Assembly (NCBI GenBank): GCA_029580855.1
Contig: JAKPQH010000015.1
Location: 1-64,000 of the forward strand
Reading direction: 5' to 3'
Origin: a bacterium
Lineage (GTDB): Bacteria > Methylomirabilota > Methylomirabilia > Methylomirabilales > 2-02-FULL-66-22
DNA length: 64,000 nucleotides
Every line of letters begins with the position of its first letter. Within the stretch, counting starts at the first letter, position 1. The notes beneath the pieces are model-generated. The model ran no database searches. It had not been told where the DNA came from and worked only from the letters and a program-made list of their open reading frames with translations. Shown one piece after another: positions 8,961 through 15,983 of the stretch. The translations under genes were made by a program, and so were the position numbers.

Positions 8961-10466
8961 TCAGCGGGCCAGCACCCGGATGTGCGGCTCCGCGACGCCC
9001 GTCTGGACCGTGTCGTGCGACCCGCCCGAGGGATCCCGGAGGCCGTCGATGCGGGCGCCGCGCGCGCCCAGGGATTGCAGGTACTCCACCGCCGTCCGCG
9101 AGACCGTCTCCCCGGGAACGAGAATCGGGATGCCCGGCGGATAGATCGTGACGATGTCCGCGCTCACGCGGCCCGCCGCCTGCGCCAGCGGCACGGAGGC
9201 GTGCGGGGCGAAATAGGCCTGCCGGGGCGGGCAGGCCAGCTCGGTCTCCTGCACCGGCGGCACGGCGCAAATCTCCGCAACACGGGCGTCGCGACCCGGC
9301 GCGCGGCGCGCCAGCCCTTCCAGCCCGGCGACCAGTCGATCGAGGTCGTCGCGGCGATCGCCGATGCTCACGATGATGAGGACGTTGTAGAGATCGGCCA
9401 TCTCCACCTGGATCCCGAACTCCGTGTTCAGAAGCGCGGAGGCCGCGTATCCCGTCAGGCCGATCCCCTTGACGGATACGGTCAGCTTGGTGACGTCCAG
9501 CCGGAACCCGCCCCAGGCCTCCACCTGGCCGGCGCCGAGACACCGCACCCCGTCGATGCCGTCGATCCGATGGCGCGCCTCCTCGGCCAACGCGATGGCC
9601 TTCCCCAGCAGCTTGCGGCCCTCCGTCGCCATCTGCATCCGTGCCAAGTCCAGCGACGCCATGAGAATGTAGGAAGGACTGGTGCTCTGCAGCATCTGGA
9701 GGACGGCCGCCACCCGGGCGCCGTCCACCCGCCCCTCGCGGAGATGGAGCATGGACGCCTGGGTCATCCCGCCGACGATTTTGTGGGTGCTCTGCACCGT
9801 GAGGTCCGCCCCGGCGTCCACGGCCGACGGGGGCAGCGCGGGATGGAAGTGGAGGTGCGGGCCATGGGCCTCGTCCACCAGGAGGATCCGGTCGTGCTCC
9901 CGGGCCGCGGCCGCCACCCCCGGCATGTCCGCGGCGATCCCGTAGTAGTTGGGGCTGGTCACGGCGACGACCCGCGCCCGCGGGTGATCCCGCATGGCGG
10001 ACCGCGCGGCCTCCACACCCACGTTCACCGCGATCCCCAGATCGGCGTCGAAGCGCGGCAGGAAGAACCGGGGCGTGGCCCCGCTCAAAATGATGCCCGC
10101 CAGGATGGACTTGTGCGCATTGCGAGCCACCAGGACCTCGTCCCCGGGAAGCACCGTGGAGAGGATCATGGCGTGATTCCCGACCGTCGTGCCGTTGACC
10201 AGAAAGAAGGAGCGATCGGCCCCGTGGGCCTCCGCCGCCAGCTCCTGTGCCTCCTTGATGACGCCCACGGGCTTCTGGAGACAGTCCACCTCGTCCAGCG
10301 TGGTCAGGTCGATGGTGAAGATCTTGCGGCCCACGAACTTGCGGAACCGGGTGGAGATGCCCTTCCCGCTTTTGTGGCCCGGCGTGTGGAAAGAGACCTT
10401 TTTCGCCTCGGCGAGGCTGACCATGGCGTCAAAGAGCGGGGTGCGGAATTGCCGTTCAGGCACCAT
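8961..10466 (-). CDS. Orn/Lys/Arg decarboxylase, probably biosynthetic arginine decarboxylase
   Basis: PLP enzyme of the aspartate-aminotransferase fold that decarboxylates a basic amino acid. The 501-aa protein has the N-terminal FHTPGHKSGKG motif (26-36), DEAHGPH at 198-204 and the Schiff-base lysine in STHKIVGGMTQ (K229). The short form without the CheY-like wing domain resembles the biosynthetic enzymes of Gram-positives and thermophiles. As speE and speD precede it in one operon, arginine to agmatine is the likeliest reaction, but ornithine or lysine cannot be excluded from sequence. No agmatinase or agmatine deiminase gene is nearby. Confidence 0.88.
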   Translation of the reverse strand: MVPERQFRTPLFDAMVSLAEAKKVSFHTPGHKSGKGISTRFRKFVGRKIFTIDLTTLDEVDCLQKPVGVIKEAQELAAEAHGADRSFFLVNGTTVGNHAMILSTVLPGDEVLVARNAHKSILAGIILSGATPRFFLPRFDADLGIAVNVGVEAARSAMRDHPRARVVAVTSPNYYGIAADMPGVAAAAREHDRILLVDEAHGPHLHFHPALPPSAVDAGADLTVQSTHKIVGGMTQASMLHLREGRVDGARVAAVLQMLQSTSPSYILMASLDLARMQMATEGRKLLGKAIALAEEARHRIDGIDGVRCLGAGQVEAWGGFRLDVTKLTVSVKGIGLTGYAASALLNTEFGIQVEMADLYNVLIIVSIGDRRDDLDRLVAGLEGLARRAPGRDARVAEICAVPPVQETELACPPRQAYFAPHASVPLAQAAGRVSADIVTIYPPGIPILVPGETVSRTAVEYLQSLGARGARIDGLRDPSGGSHDTVQTGVAEPHIRVLAR

Positions 10467-10511
10467 GGCGAGGCGGTTGGGTGAGAGGTTTGGGGGGCGC
10501 GCAGTCAGGCC

Positions 10512-11429
10512 TCACGTCCACGCGAAGAGGGGGTGATTGTCCTCGATGATCCTCGTCTCGTTCGCCAGGCGCGTCCGGATGTGCTTGGGCAGAAGAAAAC
10601 TCGCCTGATGTGCGATCCCGTCGTAGAACCGCAGGTCGCCCCGGATGCGGGAGGCGATCAGAGCGTCCACCTCTTGGGGGGCGAGCGACCGCGGGTCCCG
10701 CCCCTTGGATGCCACGGAGAACCCCCACGGCAGGGCGAAGGACGGGATGGACGCCCAGGCCGGACTCACCACGGGAAAGACCTGCGCCAGCGTGCGCTGG
10801 ATGGCGGCGTAGCAGTCCAGATCGTTGAGGCTGACCGTGCCCGCCTGCAGCGCGATGACACCGGCCGGACCGAGGCGCTCCCGCACGATCTCGTAGAACT
10901 CTTTGGTAAAGAGCAGATACGCGGGGCCCTCCTCGATGGGCTCGGAGATATCGATGACGATGACGTCGAAACATTCGGCGGTCTCTTCCAGGTACCGCCG
11001 CGCGTCCAGATACCGGAGCTCGACCCGCGGATCTTCGAACGCGCCCTGGTGCCACTCGGGCAGCAGTTCGCGGCAGCGGCTCACGACCTCCTCGTCGATA
11101 TCCACCATGAGCGCGCGCTCGACGGACCGGTGCCGGAGGACCTCCCGGAGCGTGGCGCCCTCGCCGCCCCCCACGATGAAGACGCGGCGGGGGTCGGGAT
11201 GCGTGAGCATGGCCGGGTGCACCAACACCTCGTGGTAGATGAACTCATCCCGGCTGGTGGACTGGATCCGGCCGTCCAGCACGAGGGATTTGCCGTAGCT
11301 CCCCAGCTGGAGGATGTCCATGGATTGAATGGGTGTCTGCTTCGAGAAGAGGACCTCTCGGATCCCGTGGAGATGGCCCTCCTCCGAACTGAAGTACTCA
11401 ATGAACCAGCGATAGTTCTTGAGCGGCAT
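10512..11429 (-). CDS. speE: Polyamine aminopropyltransferase (spermidine synthase)
   Basis: Transfers an aminopropyl group from decarboxylated S-adenosylmethionine to a diamine. The 305-aa protein has the family N-terminus (WFIEYFSSEEGHLHGI), the nucleotide-binding loop VFIVGGGEGATLRE, DIDEEVVSRCRE, and the catalytic-region DVIVIDISEPIEEGPAYLLF; the family more often has D-x-x-DP here, so the DISEP variant deserves attention for substrate range. Its start lies 32 bases inside the 3' end of speD, so the two are translationally coupled. Confidence 0.92.
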   Translation of the reverse strand: MPLKNYRWFIEYFSSEEGHLHGIREVLFSKQTPIQSMDILQLGSYGKSLVLDGRIQSTSRDEFIYHEVLVHPAMLTHPDPRRVFIVGGGEGATLREVLRHRSVERALMVDIDEEVVSRCRELLPEWHQGAFEDPRVELRYLDARRYLEETAECFDVIVIDISEPIEEGPAYLLFTKEFYEIVRERLGPAGVIALQAGTVSLNDLDCYAAIQRTLAQVFPVVSPAWASIPSFALPWGFSVASKGRDPRSLAPQEVDALIASRIRGDLRFYDGIAHQASFLLPKHIRTRLANETRIIEDNHPLFAWT

Positions 11430-11841
11430 CGCGGACGGCCCCGTTGAGTTTGTCGTCGATCGTCACCTTGTGGGCGAGCTTTCCCGCCATGCCCGGGATG
11501 AGGCCGCGCTTCATCTCGACCACGGACGGACCCTTGCAGCGGAACCGGGAGGCGATGTACGCCACGGCCCGGTCGGGTTTGATGGCCTCGCCGCAGGTGA
11601 AGATGTCCACCGCCGCGTACCGGTATTCCGGCCAGGTGTGAATGGAGAGGTGGGATTCCGCGATGACCACGACCCCGCTGACGCCGAAGGGGTTGAACTC
11701 GTGAAATGCGACGTCGACGATCGTGGCCCCGCACGCACGAGCGGCGCCGACCAGAATGTCCCGGACGACGTCCACTTTCTTCAGCGAGTCTGGGTGACAA
11801 CCGTGGAGTTCGACCAGCAGGTGTCTGCCCAAAGCGTGCAA
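11398..11841 (-). CDS. speD: S-adenosylmethionine decarboxylase proenzyme
   Basis: Supplies the aminopropyl donor for SpeE. The 147-aa prokaryotic class-1B-type proenzyme carries the self-cleavage site in AESHLSIHTWPE (61-72); S63 would become the pyruvoyl group, with H68 and C83 as the conserved catalytic residues. I chose TTG 11841 because AAAGGGGG precedes it and the product then begins HALGRHLLVELHGC, as homologues do; the open frame continues upstream into low-complexity sequence. First gene of the polyamine operon. Confidence 0.93.
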   Translation of the reverse strand: MHALGRHLLVELHGCHPDSLKKVDVVRDILVGAARACGATIVDVAFHEFNPFGVSGVVVIAESHLSIHTWPEYRYAAVDIFTCGEAIKPDRAVAYIASRFRCKGPSVVEMKRGLIPGMAGKLAHKVTIDDKLNGAVRDAAQELSLVH

Positions 11842-11905
11842 TGAACTACCCCCTTTCGTCCGGCGTCCGGCGGCGGCCGCGGCGCGTCCGGAAATTTTGA
11901 TGTTG

Positions 11906-11933
11906 CTTATAGAGTATTTTGACGCGATTGCAA
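11906..11933 (-). promoter_or_regulatory. Promoter of the speD-speE-decarboxylase operon
   Basis: On the minus strand TTGCAA (11933-11928), 16-bp spacer, TATAAG (11911-11906), in an AT-rich island 65 nt before the speD start. Nothing else but GC-rich filler is seen between here and 12060. Confidence 0.6.
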
Positions 11934-12119
11934 GAGAAAAATTGGGGCGATCGGAACTTTTTTTCTCCGGCGGCGCCGCGGCGCCCGAGGCCCCGCTCCC
12001 GCCGCCCCTCGCCGCCCCTCCGGCAGGGGGCGGAGGCGGTGTGGCTCGAACCGCACCGGCGAATTTTCGCTTGATTCCCACAAAGCGTATGATAGTGTGC
12101 ACGGCCATACGGGGCGGCC

Positions 12120-13262
12120 GTGGGGTCCCGGGCCGGGCGAGGCGTTCCGCATCTCCCTCCCGGGCGGCTGAACCGGGAAAGCCGGGGTGGGAACCGCAAC
12201 ACGCGCCGCGCTCGAGCAGAGGGAGGACCGGCCATCGTTCGCCCAAGCGATCTCTTCGCCAGATCCGCACCGGACAACCCGGGCGCCTCCCCCAAAGCCT
12301 CTCGTCCCGCCGCCGCAGACTCCGCTCGGACCGCCCGCAAGCCCACGGGCGATCTCGCGACACCGGAACCGCTCGATCGTCCCGATGCGCCGTTTCACGC
12401 CCTGGCGCAGCGAGAGGTCGGGCGCATCCTGGAGGCGGCGGCCGCCGGCGCCGCCTTCGAGGTCGAGACCCTGCACCGCATCGTGGCCGGGATGACGAAA
12501 TCCATCCTGAGCGGGGACGACCTCCTGGTCCGCGCCTTGACCGAGGACGACCCGACGTACGATCTTGCCCGACACATGGCCAACACGGCGGTCTTTGCCA
12601 TCAAGATCGGGCACGGGGCCGGCTGCCGGACCGAGGAGTTGCCGTGGCTCGGGCTGGCCGCATCTCTCCACGACGTGGGCATGACCGTCGTTCCCAGGCA
12701 CATCCTCGACAAGCCGGGTCCCTTGACCGCCGAGGAGACGTCTCTGGTCCGCCGGCACCCCGAACACGGGTTCCGCATCTTGCTCGGCCTCGGGGACGCC
12801 TTCGAGTGGCTTGCCAACGTCGCCCTGCAGGAGCACGAGCGCGAGGACGGCAGCGGGTACCCCAAAGGGCTGCGGGAAGACGAGATCCACGAGTACGCGA
12901 AGATCGTCGGTCTCGCCGACGCCTACTCGTCCCTTACCCACTTCCGGCCCTACCGGGACAAGCTCAGCGCCTTCGACGCCGTCAAGGAGCTCATCACGGC
13001 CCAGCGCACGCGATTTCCGGACAGCGCCCTCAAGGGTCTCATCCGGGGGCTGTCGACCTTCCCGGTGGGGAGCCACGTGCGTCTGAATTCCATGGAGATC
13101 GCGCGGATCGTGGCGACCAACCCCGCCTTCCCGCTGCGGCCGGTCATCGAGATCGTTGCCGGACCGAGAGGGGAGCGGCTCGACTCGCCGCGACGGGTGG
13201 ATCTTTCCACGAACACGCTCCTCTACGTCACGGAGGCGTGTTCGGGCAAGATCCTCGGGTAG
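12120..13262 (+). CDS. HD-GYP domain protein, putative cyclic di-GMP phosphodiesterase
   Basis: The 380-aa protein has an HD hydrolase core: LHDVGMTVVPRHILDKPG (HD pair), RRHPEHGFRIL, then EHEREDGSGYPKGL with the GYP signature, and GLADAYSSL. Family members hydrolyse cyclic di-GMP and affect motility and polysaccharide production, which would suit a gene next to a glycan locus. There is no receiver or PAS domain. The start is uncertain: GTG 12120 gives an Arg-rich 38-residue extension, while GGGAGGA with ideal spacing precedes an ATC codon at 12235. A weak promoter (TTCGCT, 16 bp, TATGAT) lies at 12066-12093. Confidence 0.85.
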   Translation: MGSRAGRGVPHLPPGRLNRESRGGNRNTRRARAEGGPAIVRPSDLFARSAPDNPGASPKASRPAAADSARTARKPTGDLATPEPLDRPDAPFHALAQREVGRILEAAAAGAAFEVETLHRIVAGMTKSILSGDDLLVRALTEDDPTYDLARHMANTAVFAIKIGHGAGCRTEELPWLGLAASLHDVGMTVVPRHILDKPGPLTAEETSLVRRHPEHGFRILLGLGDAFEWLANVALQEHEREDGSGYPKGLREDEIHEYAKIVGLADAYSSLTHFRPYRDKLSAFDAVKELITAQRTRFPDSALKGLIRGLSTFPVGSHVRLNSMEIARIVATNPAFPLRPVIEIVAGPRGERLDSPRRVDLSTNTLLYVTEACSGKILG

Positions 13263-13302
13263 AACGCCCCGACCGCCGGCCCGCGTCTCCTCATGGGGTG
13301 CC

Positions 13303-14433
13303 ATGACCGCCCAGGTCGGTTGCAAGACGATCCCCGACATTTCCTATTCGGCATTCGCCCAACGCATCGGCGCGCGGATCTCCGCGGACCGGACGCCCCT
13401 CGACGGCAGCCTGGAGCTGACGTTCCGCTGTAACCTCCGCTGCGCGCATTGCTACGTGAACGAGACTCCGGGTCGGAGTGACGCCGTGGCGCGGGAGCTC
13501 ACCGCCGCCGAGATCCGCCGCATCACCGACGAGGTGGCGGACCGCGGGTGTCTGTGGATGCTCCTCACAGGAGGCGAGCCCCTCCTCCGGCCCGACCTGC
13601 CCGAAATCTACCTCCATATGAAGCGCCGCGGGCTTCTGGTCACCCTGTTCACCAACGGCACCGCCGTCACGCCGCGCATCGCCGATTTCCTGGCCGAGTG
13701 GCCCCCGCTCGTCGTGGAGGTCTCGATCTACGGCAGCACCCCCGACGTCTACGAGCGCGTCACGGGCGTCCCCGGCTCGTTCCGGCAATGCATCCGCGGG
13801 ATCGAGCTCCTGCTCCATCGCAAGGTGCGCATGCGGCTGAAGACCATACCGACGCTCTTGAATTACATAGATATGGACGGCATGCGCGCCCTGGCGGCCG
13901 GGTACGGGCTGGGCTTCGAGTGGGACCCCCTCGTGAGCTGTCGGGTGGACGGGACCCCGGGGCCGGCTGCCGTGCGCCTCCGCCCCGGGCAAGTGGTGGC
14001 GCTGGAGCGGGCGGACCCGAAGCGGGCGGCCGCGTTCCGACTGGAGTTCGGAAAAACATCGCGCGCGGACCCCCGCCCCGATCTGATCACGTGCGGGGCG
14101 TACCTGCATGCATTTCATATCGATCCCTACGGACACCTCGTCCCGTGCATGCTGCTCCGGGAGCCGGCGTACGATCTGCGGACGGGATCGTTCTGTGAGG
14201 GGTGGGACGAGCATTTCCCGAAGATGCGAAATTGCCCGCGAACCAAGGCCATGGCCTGCGACGCGTGCCCTCTCCACTCCGCCTGCGACCAGTGCGCGGG
14301 CTGGGCGCGCGTGGAGACCGGGGACCCCGAGGGACGGGTGCCGTTCCTCTGCGACGTGACCTTCCTGCGGGCTGCGGCATTCGGCCCGGCGCATCGGCTG
14401 GAGAGTCAGGTTGACACGGTGACAGCGCGATGA
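13303..14433 (+). CDS. Radical SAM/SPASM peptide maturase
   Basis: Iron-sulfur enzyme that probably modifies the small peptide encoded immediately downstream. In the 376-aa product the radical SAM cluster motif CNLRCAHC (C43, C47, C50) is followed by the SAM-binding TGGEP (89-93) and a SPASM region with Cys at 264, 282, 298, 311, 319, 322, 328, 331 and 350, enough for auxiliary Fe-S clusters. I chose ATG 13303; the frame is open further upstream but overlaps the HD-GYP gene. The gene lies 40 bp after the HD-GYP stop and overlaps the precursor start by ATGA. SPASM enzymes of this type install C-C, thioether or ether cross-links; which bond forms here cannot be told. Confidence 0.9.
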   Translation: MTAQVGCKTIPDISYSAFAQRIGARISADRTPLDGSLELTFRCNLRCAHCYVNETPGRSDAVARELTAAEIRRITDEVADRGCLWMLLTGGEPLLRPDLPEIYLHMKRRGLLVTLFTNGTAVTPRIADFLAEWPPLVVEVSIYGSTPDVYERVTGVPGSFRQCIRGIELLLHRKVRMRLKTIPTLLNYIDMDGMRALAAGYGLGFEWDPLVSCRVDGTPGPAAVRLRPGQVVALERADPKRAAAFRLEFGKTSRADPRPDLITCGAYLHAFHIDPYGHLVPCMLLREPAYDLRTGSFCEGWDEHFPKMRNCPRTKAMACDACPLHSACDQCAGWARVETGDPEGRVPFLCDVTFLRAAAFGPAHRLESQVDTVTAR

Positions 14434-14621
14434 ATCCGACATCAACAAAAGCCGCCTATCGGAAACCGACCATCGAGCGGATCAGTCTCGTCGGCGAGGA
14501 GACTGCGGCCGTCCCCAACTGCAAGCGGAGCAACGGGGGCGGTAAAGGCCGGACGTTCCCCAACCCGTGCCTAACGACGGGCGGGATGGGGAAGCGGTGT
14601 CGCGACCAGGTCGGCTCCTGA
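14430..14621 (+). CDS. Putative RiPP precursor peptide
   Basis: A 63-aa peptide starting in the stop codon of the radical SAM gene. Residues 10-22 form a leader block Y-x-x-P-x-I ... V-G that resembles the YxxPxL recognition motif bound by PqqD-type proteins in lasso-peptide and related systems. The rest is a Gly-, Lys- and Arg-rich core with Cys at 31, 47 and 57 and a C-terminal Ser63. Small size, Cys content, coupling to a SPASM enzyme and a nearby PqqD gene support a precursor role. I do not recognise a named family. The cleavage site is not evident; a VPNC junction near residue 28-31 is one possibility. Confidence 0.75.
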   Translation: MNPTSTKAAYRKPTIERISLVGEETAAVPNCKRSNGGGKGRTFPNPCLTTGGMGKRCRDQVGS

Positions 14622-14714
14622 CCAAGCGAGGTGGCGGCCGGCCCCATGCCGACTCGAGGCAACCCGCGCGTGGAGTCTGCGCGACGGTTGTCGCCGGGCC
14701 GGCATTCCTCCGCC

Positions 14715-14777
14715 ATGGAAGAAAGTTTCGGCAAGGAGACAGCTGACGTCCCCCATCGCGTCCCAGCCACCCCCTGA
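14715..14777 (+). pseudogene. Degenerate second copy of the precursor leader segment
   Basis: Bases 14727-14756 match 14490-14519 of the precursor gene at 23 of 30 positions and in the same reading phase (GKETADVPH against GEETAAVPN). The frame from ATG 14715 (or ATG 14646) stops at 14777 and lacks the Tyr-Pro motif and all cysteines. It looks like a decayed duplicate of the precursor, now overlapping the presumed start of the kinase gene. Confidence 0.45.
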
Positions 14778-15642
14778 GACGTTCGCACTGCGGATCGGCC
14801 CGGTCTGTGTCGCACTCCGCGGGCAATTCGATCCGGGCCGATGGACTCTCGACGTCGGTCACCACGGATTCCTCTCGCCGGGAACGGCACCTCAGGTCAC
14901 GCTGTGCATCGGCTGGGAGCCCGCGCGGGGCCGAGTCGGGCGACTCGTCTTCGAGGCCGGTCGCGTGGCGCGATTCTATCGTGACGGCCGCCGGTGGTGC
15001 ATCCGTCTCGGCGAAGACGAGCACTCCCTCGTTGCCGATCGCGTGCTGTCCCTGGACGCCTCGGGCAGGACCGGGTCCATCACCATGGACCCCGGCGACC
15101 GCTCCGACCCCGCGCTGCGCTATCCGCTCGAATATCCGCTGGAGGATCTGCTGTTCCGTCACGTCATGGCGGACTACGCCGCGCTGCTGGTTCACGCCTG
15201 CGGCGTGTCGTGGCGTGACCAGGGGTATCTATTCGTCGGATCGTCCGGCGCCGGAAAGAGCACGACGGCGCGGCTGTGGCGCGCGGCCGGGGCCACGATC
15301 CTGAACGACGACCGCATCGTAATGGAGGCCGGTGGAGACGGTGTCCTGATCCACCCCACACCCTGGTTCGGCGAGCATCCCGAGGTGGGCGGCGGCGCGA
15401 CGCCGCTGCGCACCATCTATCTCTTGCGGCAGGGAGATGCGGTGTCGTTCGAGCCGCTCCGGCCGGCGGCGGCGGCGGCGCTGGTCCTGGCGAAGTCGTT
15501 TCCTCCGCTGTGGGACGCCGAGCGGATGGACAGGACGCTGGCAACGCTGGGGCGTGTCTGCCAGCGGGTCCCGTGCGGCTGGCTGACCATCCCACGAGAC
15601 ATGCGTGCCGTGGAATGGGTCCAGGCGCAAGAGTCAAGGTGA
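14743..15642 (+). CDS. HPr-kinase-like serine kinase of the RiPP cassette
   Basis: P-loop kinase related to HprK/P. With a CTG start at 14743 (after AAGGAG) the product is 299 aa: Walker A GSSGAGKST at about 166-174, the HprK-type NDD at 188-190 and HPTPWFGEH downstream. The first in-frame standard start is GTG 14965, but the reading frame upstream of it translates to plausible protein (for example LRIGPVCVALRGQF), so the real start is earlier and non-canonical or obscured. Related kinases in paeninodin-type lasso-peptide clusters phosphorylate the C-terminal serine of the precursor; the peptide here also ends in serine. The gene converges on pqqD with a 17-bp gap. Confidence 0.8.
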   Translation: MTSPIASQPPPETFALRIGPVCVALRGQFDPGRWTLDVGHHGFLSPGTAPQVTLCIGWEPARGRVGRLVFEAGRVARFYRDGRRWCIRLGEDEHSLVADRVLSLDASGRTGSITMDPGDRSDPALRYPLEYPLEDLLFRHVMADYAALLVHACGVSWRDQGYLFVGSSGAGKSTTARLWRAAGATILNDDRIVMEAGGDGVLIHPTPWFGEHPEVGGGATPLRTIYLLRQGDAVSFEPLRPAAAAALVLAKSFPPLWDAERMDRTLATLGRVCQRVPCGWLTIPRDMRAVEWVQAQESR

Positions 15643-15659
15643 AGGGCGCGACGAGGCGG

Positions 15660-15983
15660 TTACGATGAAGGTCCTGGGCCGTGCCCTTCCGCGGACCGGA
15701 TGGCGCCGAGGTCGACGAGTTCGGCCAGGAAATGCATGAGGTCGGCGCGCATCTCGGCCGGATCGCCCTCGAAGGCAGCGTCGAGGTCCAGCGCAATCTC
15801 GGCGGCGGTGGACGGCTGTGCGAGTCGCTCCCAGATGAAGGTCGCCACCTCGTTCAGGGTGTAGATCGACTCCAGGTCGCCGATCTGGCGGCGGATCGGC
15901 ACGAGGACGGTCTCGCCGGCAATGACTCTGGCAACAAATTCCTCCGTCCGCCGATACCGGACGCCCGCGGGTAGGGTCGTCAT
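15660..15983 (-). CDS. PqqD-family peptide chaperone (RiPP recognition element)
   Basis: A 107-aa protein of the PqqD fold: an N-terminal segment RTEEFVARVIAGETVLVPI, the conserved YTLNEVATFIWERLAQP (about 41-57) and a helical C-terminus. PqqD proteins bind leader peptides and present them to radical SAM maturases. It is on the opposite strand to its neighbours: its stop faces the kinase stop and its start codon overlaps that of the nucleotidyltransferase gene (ATG 15983 reverse, ATG 15982 forward). No clear ribosome-binding site is visible. Confidence 0.85.
   Translation of the reverse strand: MTTLPAGVRYRRTEEFVARVIAGETVLVPIRRQIGDLESIYTLNEVATFIWERLAQPSTAAEIALDLDAAFEGDPAEMRADLMHFLAELVDLGAIRSAEGHGPGPSS

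Noticed and set aside
14646-14777. 43-codon ORF as an intact second precursor
   Set aside because: Only about ten codons resemble the first precursor; it lacks the Tyr-Pro motif and cysteines, so I list it as a decayed copy.
14807-15304. 165-codon plus-strand frame overlapping the kinase gene
   Set aside because: Out of frame with the Walker A-containing product and rich in Arg/Ser; the kinase frame has clear motifs.
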